From positions 240,029,994-240,093,993 of the forward strand of contig NC_066584.1 in NCBI RefSeq assembly GCF_024323335.1: a stretch of DNA of 64,000 bases, read 5' to 3'. Of this stretch, positions 11,234 through 24,300 are shown one piece after another; the stretch's first letter is position 1; each line of letters begins with the position of its first letter. Position numbers and translations under genes: made by a program. This DNA comes from Lathyrus oleraceus. Lineage: Eukaryota; Streptophyta; Magnoliopsida; Fabales; Fabaceae. The notes under the pieces are model-generated. The model was not told where the DNA came from, made no database searches, and was given only the letters and a program-made list of their open reading frames with translations.

Positions 11234-14200
11234 TGTAGCGGTGTATTCGTCGCTATATGATTTATCGATTAAACCATAAGCAAAGCATACAATGATTTTC
11301 GAGTCGCCACCGCACTTTTATTTATCCAAAGGACTGGCTAAAAAGCGAACAAAAGCCTAAGAAGTTTTACACGTAGAAAACTAATAAAAGATCAGAGAGT
11401 CTGGGTAAGGGGTAAATTACGCAATGGGAAGGTGTTAGGCACCCACTACGTCCTAGGTACTCCTAGGGAGCCCTTTTCACACTTGTTGTACTAAATTGTT
11501 ATTTGTTATGACATAAGCATTGTGCAAACATGATTGGGATGGTGAGAAAAGAATATACAATTTTATTATTGGGTTTGAACGGATGAACCCGCTGCCTACG
11601 TACCTTCCATCAAAGGTAAGGATCAAAACGCCGTAGTTCGGCTAAAAGATTTCCAAAAGTTGGTGGATTCAATTTTAAACAATAGCACTGAGGCTCTTCA
11701 TTATCAATGGGAGAAAACTCGACCAAGACCAACATCCACCATGCGAGGATAGCTTCGACGTACTAGAGGGATTAGCCCTGTTTTCAGTACGGAAGTCTTA
11801 CTGTCGACTCACTAAGGATAGGGTGAGGTTTACATCAACCACAATGATAATTGAAACCTATGGCTAATGCATGAAAAGATTAACAATGGACAAAGCCAAA
11901 ACAAGTGAATGGGTGAAGTTAATTGATTGTGATTATGAAAGTGGAGTCAAAGTATGATTAAGATTAATTCAAAAGAAGTGTTATGAAATGGGGTTTGAAA
12001 AAAGTCAAGGACTTGGGTCCAGGTTTTTAATTTGAAAACATGAAGATGTTTGCACAATATCTATGTCAAGTTTGAAAGTAATGTGAAAAGGTTTAGGACA
12101 TAATGGGGATGAATGGATGAGGATGGATTGTAAAACTTCCTAGGAGGTTCACTTCTTGAAATCATATAGAAGATGATTCAAGTGTGTCCTTTGGAATAGG
12201 CAATGAGCAATAATAATGTAAGCAAGCAAATGATACCGGATGCCACTCAATGGTCTTACTCCAATCTCACAAACAAAAAGCGGATACCGGATACCACTAG
12301 ATGGATTTACACCAATCTCCTAAAACAAAACTGGATATCAGAGGCCACTCAATGGACTTATACTAATCTCCTAAAACAAAATGAAACTTGGATACCGGAT
12401 GCCAATCTGTCTGGACTTATACCAATATCCAACATATGATCATAGGAAAGCAAATGCCAACTTGCAGGGACTTACAATTGCATCCTCACATAAACAAACA
12501 AAAGCAAAACATGGATGTTAGATGCCAATCTGTCTGGGCTTACTCTCACATACACAGTATGATCCTAGGAAACAAATGCCAACTTGCAGGGACTTACAGT
12601 TGTATCCTCACATACAATCAAACAAAACAGAAGCTATGAGTGACCAACGAGGTCTTACACTCTATCCTTCCATATCATAGGAGCAAATGGCCAAAAGAGA
12701 TGGACTTACAATTGTCCTCAATGGGCAAACAACAATGATAGCATCACAAAAGCAAATGAGATGATCATGCATTAATGGCAATTGATGATGATAAATGCAT
12801 AGCATACAGGCAAACAAGTGCATATGAAGCAATCAATCAATCAATGAATAGCAAACAGCACACTCCATAGCCAAACAATGGGGGGCTCACACAAGAGGGT
12901 TTGACTTTGAAAGTCCACTGTAATAGGTGAAGGTCGCTCTTAACCTTGCCATTGAGAGGCTAAGGTGAAGCAGATGAATAGGAGATGAGGGGTGTGCCTC
13001 ATTGCTTCTATCTCAGATCAGAGAGAGCATCAAATAATAGAAAGTGGGGGAGTTCAGAAAGATGGAACTCTTTCCCCTTTATTGACTCGATTAGATCTTG
13101 GGTTTTTATCTCAATGCTTCAACCATATAATGGGAGCAAAGAGAGGACACACTGAATAGTGGGGAATAGATTGCTTATCCCTACCTTCCACCAATTGCCT
13201 TACTTGAAGGACTTTTCCTGCTTGGGACAATTTTAAACACACACAGGCATTGCCTCTTAAGGAGGACTTCAGACAGTTTGCCCGGTCAAATAACAGACCG
13301 GGTCTCCAGACTACATGAAGAAGAAAGGTTTATACCTCAAAAGCAATTGCTAAATAGCAAAGCAAAGCAAGTTCAAGGAACTTAAGCAACTAAAGTACCT
13401 GAAAAAGTCAAACTTATTAGTAGACAAGTTAACAGTTCAAATCAAAGGAAAATGAAACAACAGTCAACCACAGAGGGACCAATGTGCATAGCACAAGACT
13501 CAAGTATATGAGTCACACCTACAAAACAAGGGTTAGCACATGATATATACAATCCAACTCAATCAAATTTGAATGATCTTTGAGGCATTGGTGCTTAACC
13601 TGAAACAATAGCTCAATTGTAAGCTCAAAAGACCACTAGGGCTAGCCTAGGGTCAAAGATGAAAGAAAAAAGTCAAACAGCAAAGGAAAGTCAACCCAAT
13701 TCATGTTCAAACATTTAAGAAGCAATCTCAATTGGATTCATAATCAAATCATGCACCATTGTCATTTCATACACCAAGGAATGCAAAGCATGGCAAGAGA
13801 AGCATACAAAAAGGTCAACAGCAAGACTTCATTCAAAAGTCAACCCAAACAATCTCAAAATTTATCAAATAAATCACATTCAATCCTAACATCTAGCATG
13901 GCAAGCATGTCAAATTTCATGGCATTTGGATGAGAGGAAGGCAGTCAATTAAAATCATGAAGTCAACATAATTTCAAGTAAGCACAATGAAGGTCAACAA
14001 GCATGGGTCAACTTCAAAAAATCATATCAAACTGAAAACAGATGAGAAATGAATGAGATTAACACCAATGCAAAGGTCAAGATGTCTAGTTATCACATAT
14101 GAAATTTCATGGTCATACAATAAGATTTGAGAATTTCACAAAAGATTTGGCAACATGTACCACATAAAGTCAACAAATGACTAAGCATGGAAGGAAATTT

Positions 14201-17200
14201 TCAAATAAATGGAAAACAGCATCATTAATTCCAAGAAAATTCATACACAAACTAGACATGTGATAGATCATTCATGCAAAATTTCAAGTGATTTGGAGGC
14301 CAGGAAGTATATGAACAAAAATCAAGAAGATGCACATCATTGGTGTGACACAAATTGTCACACCCTAGTTCACAAAATCATAACTAGCAAACCATAAATG
14401 ATAAATGCACAATCTTTATATGGAAATGAAGGTGAGCATGTCTAGTTTTACCACAAAAAATTTCAGGGGCAATGGATATGTCATGACAATTTCACAAAAG
14501 AAATAGCACAATGTATCATTTATACATACATGTTAGGAGACCAATTATCAATTAAAATCCAGCCAATGAAAAATTAATTAAAAATCACAATACAATACTA
14601 GACATTTTCATGAGTTTAATGCAAAAAATCCCACAATTTTTGGAGTTGAAATGAATAAAAAATGAATTGTTGAAGTTGATGAACATTTTGGATGAAATAT
14701 GAAACACATAGCATGGTATGGAGTCAAACATGGGGTCAACGGTGGCAAAGCTGTAATTAGCGTGCCACTTACCAAAGCTGTGCGTTTTGGGAGTGGAGAA
14801 CGAAATGTTCTCATTGGTCCAAACCCAATGGAACAGTAAACGCAGCCAATGAGCTTCAAAGTTCTGGGTTTTCAAAACAGCAGCAGGGCATTTCATCATT
14901 CAACTTCATCATCATGTAATCATCAAAACAACATCAAGCAAGCAGCATGGTAATAGTAATGTTCTTCACGCAAACATGTCATAAACAAACAAAACTAAAA
15001 CAATCATGAGAAATTTCTGGGCAGCTTAAGGTTTTAGAAACAGCAGCAGGGTTTTAGCAGCAACATCATGTGTTCATCATTGTAAAACAAGCTTCAAGCC
15101 AAAATCACATAATAACATGGCATTGGTGTTCAGGTAACATCATACAGCAACAAACCAAGTACAATCCTGGGAAATTCTGGAAAATGCCCTAGGGTTTCAA
15201 TATGAACAGCATAACTTCATTCACACATGAAAAATCAAAGTGTCCAGAAAGTGAAATCAAGCATCCTAAAAGCATCATCATACATCAAATAACAAGAATG
15301 TGGCATCACATTTCATTAAATCAATGCTAGCAAGGTAAATCGAGCAGAAATAGGTTTGGACACACAAAATGAAATCCAGATTTCTTGGCCATGACACAAC
15401 CATTTCAAGCAATCTATAGTTTATTAGAATCAGCTCAAGAATATCTTTCATAAATATATCATGGCATGGCAAAGGATTGAGTTCGAATACTTACTTGGTT
15501 TTGAAGCAAAATGTGAAACAGGGTTGCTTTGATGGTTACAAGTGCAAACAGATGCAGGCAATGCTTGGTAGTGAAGGATGCTTGAAGTCCTGTTGCTCAG
15601 CTATGCATGAAGATGTCCAAATCTGCCATTGTTGTATGCTTAGTGAAAACAGAACATGGAAGGTCGTGCAGATGATGATTGATTCTTGCAAAAGGCTTCA
15701 GATGATGGCCATATGATGGAGCAATGAAGAAAGGTTTGAGGGTTTTGGAGCTTTGAGCAGAAAAATGTCAATCGAGCCAAAAGGAAAAATGAGAGAATGA
15801 ATATGTTTTCTGTGATGGCTGCTGTTCCTAGAGAAAATGAATCATGTGTGCAGTCAGTAGTGTTTTTCCATGACAGAAAATCTGATGCACCAAACTGTTA
15901 TGTGTAAGTACAAGCATGGTTGTGGAAGTATGGTGCAAACATGTACTTTTCCAATTCTTAAGCAACTAAGACATGGCTTCTTGTTTTGCTGTTAATTCTA
16001 GGCTGCAAGTGAGGCTTCAAATGACAGAGAAATGGCTTGCTAATTTTCTGTTTGAAGGTACCAAGGCATGGTTCAAATGCAAGCATGGAGAGCATGGGTG
16101 AAACTTGTACTTTTCTTCCAATTCAAGCAACCAAGCATGGATACATGATGGCCTCATGTACTGCATAATTTGACTTGGCAAACATGTTTTAAATGATATT
16201 TCTGAGCTGTTCCAATTGGCCAAATGTTGGAAAAATGTTTATATCAAAAAGTCAAACATTGGTCAAACTTGCATTTAAATGAGAAAAGTCAAAAAATGCC
16301 ATTTTGATTGGTGAAGTTTTGGCTCATGAAATTTATATTTTTGGAAAGAGGGGATCAAATGTGACTTGTAGGAAAAAACCCCACCAAAATTGGTCAAACG
16401 GTTTGAGAGATATGGCCTTTTGAAGTTCAAGATTTTCTGAAATCGATTCGATCATAACTAGCCAACCACACATGGGAATTGAGAGTTCTTGGACTTTTTG
16501 GAAATGGGAGAACAAGATCTTCAACTTTCATGTTGGGCAAAAATTCATTTGAAGCTTGTATCATGATGTAAGTTTGAGGATCAAGACTTTCCATTTATGG
16601 CAAGTTTCAGTTACAGGTCCAGTTTCCATTTCTGGAAGTTTTCTGTTTGAATTCAAATTCTTCCATGATGAGGTTGGACATGACATATGAGGCTTGTATA
16701 GACATGAATGAACTCCTTCAAATCAATTCCATCCATCAAATCACTGATTAAATGGCCAGTTGACCAAGTTTGACTTTCTGTTGACTTTTCTAGGGTTTTG
16801 CATGATTGAACCACTTCTGATGAATTCCAAACCCTAATTCCTTGAGACCTTGATTTCCAATGATGTCCCAAGTTGTGTGAACTCTTGATTATTGGTCATG
16901 GTGCCCAAATTCTGCAAGAACGGCCATCATCCATTGCTTTGACTGACTGTTGACTGTCTTTGACCTAATTGCTGATAATTGCTTCAACTGCAAGCAACAA
17001 GGTTAGACTGACAATATTTTTGTACTTTTTGGATGATAAACATATGAAAAGCAATAATATACAAATGCAAAACATGCTTGGTGATCAAGAACCACACACA
17101 CAAGGCAACCTACCCACTAGGAGGGAAGCAAAGGCATGCAATGATCCTTGAGGCTATGATATGAGATGATATGGGCCATGAGGGATCTTAGGGCCAAAAT

Positions 17201-17212
17201 TGGGGTCTTACA
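11234..17212 (-). repeat. E1 3' LTR (5979 bp)
   Basis: Direct repeat of 31182-37158. Element-sense ends are TGTAAGACCCC and CGCTACA. By eye the two copies differ by about seven substitutions (for example near 11969, 14031, 15442, 15530 and 16653) and two one-base indels (near 12507 and 12867). The short open frames in it are duplicated exactly in the other LTR only because the LTRs are identical. I found no convincing TATA box, although CCATATAAAG on the minus strand near 14415 is a weak candidate. Confidence 0.96.
12225..12640 (-). repeat. Degenerate tandem repeats in E1 LTR
   Basis: Four to five diverged units of roughly 55-60 bp, each containing a variant of GATACCGGATGCCA followed by a 'TTACACCAATCTCC'-like segment, then two units containing AAATGCCAACTTGCAGGGAC. 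Read on the plus strand they give a short repeated peptide (variants of IPDATQW). That strand is antisense to the element and the repeat is probably not a protein gene. The other LTR has the same array at about 32173-32590. Confidence 0.75.
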
Positions 17213-17229
17213 GATGCCCCTATTTAAGG
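17213..17229 (-). other. Polypurine tract of E1
   Basis: Element-sense TTAAATAGGGGCATC lies immediately before the 3' LTR start TGTAAG. The core AATAGGGGCA is shared with the E2 tract (GAATAGGGGCAGC). Such tracts prime plus-strand DNA synthesis. Confidence 0.85.
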
Positions 17230-17689
17230 TCATGCTAGCCGGAGAAGTGAAGTTTAGAAATCTTCATCTCGACGCGGTAGAATGGGCTTAAATAACAGTA
17301 ATGAGACAAATTTTGGTCCCTAAGAGACCTCATGATGCAAATGTATGTATGCAAAAGACACAAATTCTGTGGGGAATATGGTTAACACAGAAGAAAAGAC
17401 GATCCTATCGGAGTAATACACTCACCAGGAACAGAGACTCTGACAAGACTTTAGTTGGGGATAAACACACTGACACAGCGTGAACAAGACACGACTCTGA
17501 TTAGAAGATAACAGAAAACAGACTGTAGGCCTCACTGGGGAGTGAAGGACTCACACTGGGGAAAAGAATTCCAAAGGAAAATAAATCCATTGGAGAGACA
17601 CAAGCTGACTCTTGGGGAGAATCAAAAAGAAGTTCCACTAGGGAAGCACAAGAACAATGAGGTGTTACCGGTATGAGGGTAACAAAAAT

Positions 17690-18420
17690 CAGGAAGGAAC
17701 ACCAAGGATACCGGGTTGTAGGTATGTAACAGGTGACCGACCAAAGACGTGAATTGGTGTGTGTTCCAAAACACTCATCATCCTGAAGAGAGCTAGAACA
17801 GCAGACTTGTTTATAGGATGGACATTCGATTCCACAAGGAATACGAATCTGACTAAAGGAAGATTATCCTGAACCGGGTTGTAGGTTGTTTGTAGGATAA
17901 GATCCGAAGACGTGAATTGGCTTGTGTTCCAAAACACTCATCACCCTGAAGAAAGCTAGAACAGCAGACTTGTTTATAGGATAGACATTCGATTCCACAA
18001 GGAATACGAATCTGACTCTGCGGAGAAAACAATCAAAAGATTGACTCGAGAGTGAACGAGATATAATATCCATTACCGTCAGAACGTGGATGGAATACTC
18101 ACAAAGGGAGATTATCCTGAACCGGGTCGTAGGTTGTTTATAGGATAAAATCCGAAATCGTGAATTGGTTTTGTGTTCCAAGACACTCATCACCCTGAAG
18201 AAAGCTAGAACAGCAGACTTGTTTATAGGATGGACATTCGATTCCACAACGGGAAAACGAATCTTACTCGACTGGGGAAGATCAACAAAGGATTCCGACC
18301 AAAGAGCGCATGAGACATATTATTCATAGCCGTCAAAACGTGAATAATAACCTCGCATGGAAGATTATCCTTAACCGGGTTGTAGGTTGTTTATAGGATA
18401 GAAATCCGAAAAGAAAGGCA
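17690..18420 (-). repeat. Tandem repeat block in E1 3' UTR
   Basis: Three to four imperfect units of roughly 170-240 bp. Each contains, on the plus strand, ACCGGGTTGTAGGTTGTTT, a 'GAAAGCTAGAACAGCAGAC' variant and ATTCGATTCCACAA. Unit starts are near 17705, 17875, 18118 and 18373. No coding function is apparent. Confidence 0.8.
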
Positions 18421-20760
18421 TCAGGATACCATAATAGGTATATAATGATGACCAATCAAAAGGAGCAACAGACATTACCGACAAAAGGGTAAATGAAAGG
18501 CGATCTGCTGAGGATTCACTGGTGAAAACCAATGATCCAGGGAACACAATCACTGACACAAGGTGAAAGGACCCACTGGGGATAAAATTGCTAGCATACG
18601 GCAATTATCCACAAAAGACTTGCGAGGGATATAAGTACTAATCTGAGCGACTTATCCAAGCAAAGGAAAATCAACATCAAGAACTAGATGAAGATAACCA
18701 CAAGGGAAATTGTCATCGGTTGAGATGAACAACAAAGTTAACTCTGCAAGTGGAGAAAACAGGTTTATGACTACCGGTTTGTAAGTAGAAAAACCGCAAA
18801 GATAGGACTTACGACTGCTGGTTTGTAGGCAGAGGGCCAAAAAGGGTGGAGGTGACCACAAAATTAGGGTTTACATCTACCGAATACGGGATAGAAGACC
18901 AACAACTCCACGTGGGGATAGAACGAATCACAAATCCGCACGGGAAACCAAAATAGGGTTTATAACAAACCACAAACTGCTGGAGAGCAGGAAAATAGGA
19001 TTTACAACTACCGACTGTTAGGTAGAAAACCAAAATTACTCCGCTGGGGAACAACCCACTGGGAAGCACAAGACATTTGACAAATAGCCAATTCGGGAAT
19101 AATCCGAAAAGACAGGCTGAATCAAGACACGCCCTAATGAGGATGTAACTCAAATAGGAACATCCATCCCAATATATGTGTTGGGAGGAAACAGAAGAAA
19201 CCGTCATCCACGAGGATATATCTCAGTGGGGAACTGCAGAAGGAAAGGCAACATTTTTGCTTATGGGGTTGACTCTATATGGAGAGATTTTGACACCTGA
19301 CATCTGCTTGGGGAGATCTATAAAGAGATCTGTATTGCCCATTGCAGGAGACACGACAAACAAAAGATATATGGCAAGAAATGCAACATGAATATCTGAA
19401 TGTTTTTGAGTATGCATGAATATGCGTGATTTATGTTTGATGAATGCTGACAAAACAGACAATTCTAACACAAACAGGTTCAGGAATCAAAACGTCCGGT
19501 ATTATACTTCCAGGGGAACAACCAGCTGGAGAACCAATCTGCGGAGATCTTCATGCTGTAAAGCAAAGATCTGCGGGTACTGCTGAAGAAGCAGAGGATC
19601 AGAGATATCAGGAAACAAACCAATCAGGGTACAGAAAGTCACAATGGGCAAAGCAGCCACCAAGACGAATCTGTAGGGGAACAAGAGAAGTCCCAAAGTA
19701 TCTGCAGGGGATCTCAGTGTCAACTGAGAAACAAAAGGATGCATTGCACAAGCACGAACTGTTGTAGAAGCAAATCCACATAACTCCGCTGGGGAACAAC
19801 CCACTGAGGGAGAGTGATATCATCCAAATAGAATCTAACTGCATAAGCAACTCTACTGGGGAAAACTGTCGGCTACTCTCTTGGGGAACAACCCACTGAG
19901 GGAGGACAGATCAAACAAGTAGATTCTGCAACGAACCACTCTACTTGGGAAAGAATATGCATAGCAAACTGATCGCAACAAGTAGATTCTGCAATATAAG
20001 CCACTCTACTGGGGATCACAAACAGTCAGGAAATCAATCCGTTCTCTGGATGGTAGGGCCATCATCCGACCATACCGGGGATTGAAGGAGTACTCAACAG
20101 GCGAAATTGCCATAACAAATACTCTGCAGACTATGCTGAGAAAAAATGGTTGAAAACACTGGGATGTCGACCCAATCAACCGCTGAATAGGAAAATAAAT
20201 CCTGCTCTGCTGAAGAGAACAAACTCTGATGGAGAGATAGCAACAATTCCGCAGACGACTTCGCCGGGGAAAAGGTAAAGTACCGGGTATCAAACTGCTG
20301 ACTTACCGAGTCTTCAAAAGAAAACGATCGTGCTGAGGAAACAGACAACTCCGCTGGCAACTGCACTGGGAAGAGTGATAACAACTCTGCTCGCGAATCC
20401 GATGGGGATATCAATAACAGCTCTACTCATGACTGCCGAGGAGACAAATAAAGTCTGGGGCATACGACCCACTGGTGAAAGTGACGGGGCACCAAGATGA
20501 CAAACCATCAACCGCCGAAACTCACAAGGAAACACCCATGCTGGGAAAACTGCTGCTGGAGAAAACGAAGTCTTCAACAACACTCTGCTTGCGACTATAC
20601 TGGGGGAACAACCCCAACAACAACTCTGTTTGAGGAACAACCCCAACAAAGATCTGAAGAAAGAAGATACCACCAAACCAGGAATATGAACCAATGTCCT
20701 ACCTGTTGGAAATCATGCCACCCTCGGGAGAGCACTGAGATATTCTTGAGTATCCTTTCA
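18421..20760 (-). other. E1 3' UTR with PBS-complementary motifs and small covarying hairpins
   Basis: Non-coding region packed with short variants of 'CTGGGGAA' on the plus strand. The best copies, ACTCCGCTGGGGAAC at 19038-19052 and 19793-19807, match the E1 primer-binding site at 14 of 15 bases but lie in the opposite orientation. In element RNA they are therefore complementary to the PBS. Small hairpins with varying stems occur at 18771-18788, 18815-18832 and 19008-19025. Overlapping short open frames on both strands look incidental. Confidence 0.7.
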
Positions 20761-21157
20761 ATCTTGTGAATGTTCACTTTGTTTAAAACAATTTTTTTTT
20801 TTTGAAAATTTTTGATTTGTTTAAAACAATGATATTTTATCAATTTAAAACACGCAAAACATTTGTTGAATTGAAACAAATAAGAGTGCAAATAATTGGA
20901 TAAAAGCTCAAATTGATTTGATGGAATGGTAGCCTGCAAATGGCAAGACTCCATAGATCTGTACAAATTTGAAATCAGTGATATATATTGGAAGAGGGCT
21001 ACATTGAACATAATGATCCTTTCTCTACCAATTTGAATCTCGATGTATCCGAAGCTTCGGTTGACGACGAATCGAGAATCTTCTGACGAAATGACGACCG
21101 ATAAACCAGAAAGTCTTGTCAGGATGCAGTTATTTGCCAAATCCCTAATTTTTGCCC

Positions 21158-21304
21158 AGATTGCCCCAGGGTGAGGTACTCAATCTAGCGGGATGCAAAT
21201 ATTCTCTTTTTTCAAGTCTCTAATTTTTGCCTGGATTACCCTTGCGGGTTCTCCACCGAGACGCTCATTTTTGCCTAAGCCGCCCTTTCGGGTTTTCAAC
21301 TTAG
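21158..21304 (-). ncRNA. Cluster of three stem-loops after E1 pol (candidate structured RNA)
   Basis: In element sense the first hairpin (21304-21275) has arms CTAAGTTG and CGGCTTAG and an inner CCCGAAAGGG. The second (21254-21233) has inner CCCGCAAGGG with partly eroded outer arms. The third (21186-21158) has arms AGATTG and CAATCT. The three are spaced by 'GGCAAAAAT'-type linkers. Homologous clusters with different stem sequences follow pol in the outer element and in E2. The function is unknown. Confidence 0.65.
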
Positions 21305-21371
21305 CGAGCTATTCTGTTTTTTTTTCATTTGCATATACTTTTTTTTTTTTTTTTTGTTTTTTTTTTTTTTT
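21305..21371 (-). other. Poly(A) tract directly after E1 pol stop
   Basis: In element sense the TAA stop is followed by two long A runs separated by a C. The outer element has a short A-rich stretch in the same place. It could be internal A-richness expanded by slippage. Confidence 0.7.
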
Positions 21372-24300
21372 TTAGGCAAAGTATCTCTTGACTGCATCCG
21401 AATTCACAGGACGAGTGAAATCCTCCCCATCCATTGTTGTAAGCATCAAAGCACCGCCTGAAAAGGCTCTCTTAACAACATATGGACCCTCGTAGTTTGG
21501 AGTCCACTTGCCCCTGGAATCGGGCGCGAAAGACAAAACTTTCTTGAGCACGAGGTCACCTTCTCGGAACACACGAGGCTTGACCTTCTTATCGAATGCT
21601 TTCTTCATTCTCTGCTGATATAACTGACCATGACACATGGCAGTTAATCGCTTCTCTTCGATCAAATTCAACTGGTCATAACGACTCTGAATCCATTCAG
21701 CATCAGGCAACTTGGCTTCCATCAAGACTCGCATTGATGGGATCTCCACCTCTACTGGGAGAACGGCTTCCATGCCATAAACAAGAGAAAAAGGGGTTGC
21801 CCCTGTTGAAGTGCGTACAGACGTACGGTATCCATGCAAAGCAAATGGCAGCATCTCATGCCAATCTTTGTACGTGACAGTCATCTTCTGGATGATCCTC
21901 TTGATATTCTTGTTAGCAGCTTCAACAGCCCCATTCATCTTAGGTCTGTAAGGAGAGGAGTTATGGTGTGCAATCTTGAATTCAGCGCACAACTCATCCA
22001 TCATCTTATTGTTCAGATTGGATCCATTATCAGTAATGATCCTCTCTGGCACACCATAACGGCAAATCAGCTGGTTCTTGATAAACTTCACAACCACCTG
22101 TCTGGTTACATTCGCGTATGAAGCGGCTTCAACCCATTTGGTGAAGTAATCAATCGCTACGAGAATAAACCGATGCCCGTTGGATGCTTTCGGCTCAATC
22201 ATGCTGATCATGTCGATTCCCCACATAGAGAAAGGCCATGGTGATGAAATCACATTCAGGAGTGTCGGAGGAATATGAATCTTATCCGCATAAATCTGAC
22301 ACTTGTGACATTTCTTCACATACTTGCAACAGTCAGACTCCATTGTCAGCCAATAATAGCCCGCTCTCAACATTTTCTTAGCCATGGCATGTCCATTGGA
22401 ATGAGTACCAAATGAACCCTCATGGACCTCAGTCATCAATAGGTTTGCTTCGTGTCTATCCACGCATCTGAGCAAAACCATATCGAAATTCCTCTTATAC
22501 AGCACTTCACCACTGAGGTAGAAACTGCCTGACAACCTTCTCAAAGTTTTCCTATCCTTCACAGATGCCCCAGGCGGGTAGACCTGGTTCTGGAGGAAAT
22601 TTTTGATATCAAAATACCAAGGCTTGTCATCTTTCACTTCTTCGATTGCAAATATGTGAGCTGGTCTGTCCAAGCGCATCACAGTAATATTGGGGACATC
22701 ATTCCACCGTCTGACCACTATCATGGAAGCAAGCGTTGCAAGAGCATCCGCCATCCGATTGTCCTCTCGAGGAATGTGATAAAATTCAACTTCTGTAAAG
22801 AATGTTGAAATTCTCCTTGCGTAATCTCTGTACGGAATGAGACTTGGCTGGTTCGTCTCCCATTCACCCTTGATCTGATTGATAACTAGGGCCGAATCAC
22901 CATAGACATCAAGATACTTGATTCTCAAATCAATGCATTCTTCAAGTCCCATTATACAGGCTTCATACTCCGCCATGTTGTTCGTGCATTTGAAAGTTAG
23001 CCTTGCTGTAAACGGAATGTGTGAACTTTGAGGAGTGATAATCACTGCCCCAATTCCATTTCCATATTGATTAACAGCGCCATCAAACACCATCGTCCAT
23101 CTGGAACCAGGTTCTGGACCTTCATCAAGTGTAGGCTCATCGCAATCTTTCATCTTCAAATACAGAATTTCCTCGTCAGGGAAGTCATACTGAACAGACT
23201 GATGATCTTCAATCGGCTGGTGCGCTAGATGGTCAGCCAAGATACTACCTTTGATAGCTTTTTGAGCTCGATACTCAATATCATACTCAGACAACAACAT
23301 CTGCCAACGGGCAATCCTCCCAGTTAAAGCAGGCTTCTCGAAGATATACTTAATTGGGTCCATTCTGGATATCAACCAAGTTGTATGATTTATCATGTAC
23401 TGGCGCAAATGCTTAGCAGCCCAAGCTAAAGCACAGCACGTCTTCTCAAGTGTAGAGTATCGAGACTCACAATCAGTAAACTTCTTACTGAGGTAGTATA
23501 TAGCAAACTCCTTCTTCCCTGATTCGTCTTGTTGACCGAGTACACAACCCATCGAGTCTTCAAGAACTGTTAAGTACATGATCAGAGGTCTTCCTTCTAC
23601 AGGCGGAGACAAAATCGGAGGTTCAGACAGATAATCTTTGATACTGTCGAAAGCTTTCTGGCAATCCTCGGTCCAATCATGCGACTGATCTTTCCGGAGG
23701 AGCTTGAATATCGGCGCACATGTGGCAGTCATGTGGGATATAAATCTGGAAATGTAGTTCAAGCGGCCAAGAAAACCTCGGACTTGCTTCTCAGTTTTGG
23801 GTGCAGGCATCTCTTGTATTGCTTTGACCTTTGCAGGATCAACCTCAATACCTCTTTCGCTTACCATAAAACCCAACAATTTGCCGGAACGGACTCCAAA
23901 TGTACATTTGTTCGGATTCAGGCGAAGTTTGAACTTTCTCAAACGCTGAAAAAGCTTCAACAAATGCTCAACATGCTCAACTTCCGTTCGGGACTTAGCG
24001 ATCATATCATCAACATAGACTTCTATCTCCTTGTGCATCATGTCATGAAACAAGGTAGTCATAGCTCGTTGATACGTGGCTCCGGCGTTCTTCAAACCGA
24101 AGGGCATCACTCGATAACAGAATGTTCCCCAAGGTGTGATGAATGTTGTCTTCTCCATATCCTCTGGTGCCATCTTGATTTGATTATATCCAGAAAATCC
24201 GTCCATAAAGGAAAAGACTTTGAATTTAGCTGTATTGTCTATCAACATGTCAATGTGTGGTAGAGGAAAATCATCTTTTGGGCTAGCTTTATTCAAATCT

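Noticed and set aside
12203..12639. Open frames with repeated IPDATQW-type peptide
   Set aside because: They lie antisense to E1 inside a tandem DNA repeat and are identical in both LTRs only because the LTRs are. There is no family match and no independent support.
16330..16340. TATA box for E1 LTR (ATATAAATT on the minus strand)
   Set aside because: AT-rich context with several equal candidates (for example near 14415 and 15460). None is supported by position relative to the other LTRs.
19444..19850. Overlapping open frames on both strands
   Set aside because: They are by-products of the repetitive, stop-poor 'CTGGGGAA'-type array in the E1 3' UTR.
23679..24263. 194-codon plus-strand frame
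   Set aside because: Antisense shadow of the E1 reverse transcriptase. The same shadow appears opposite the pol genes of E2 (46044-46493) and the outer element.
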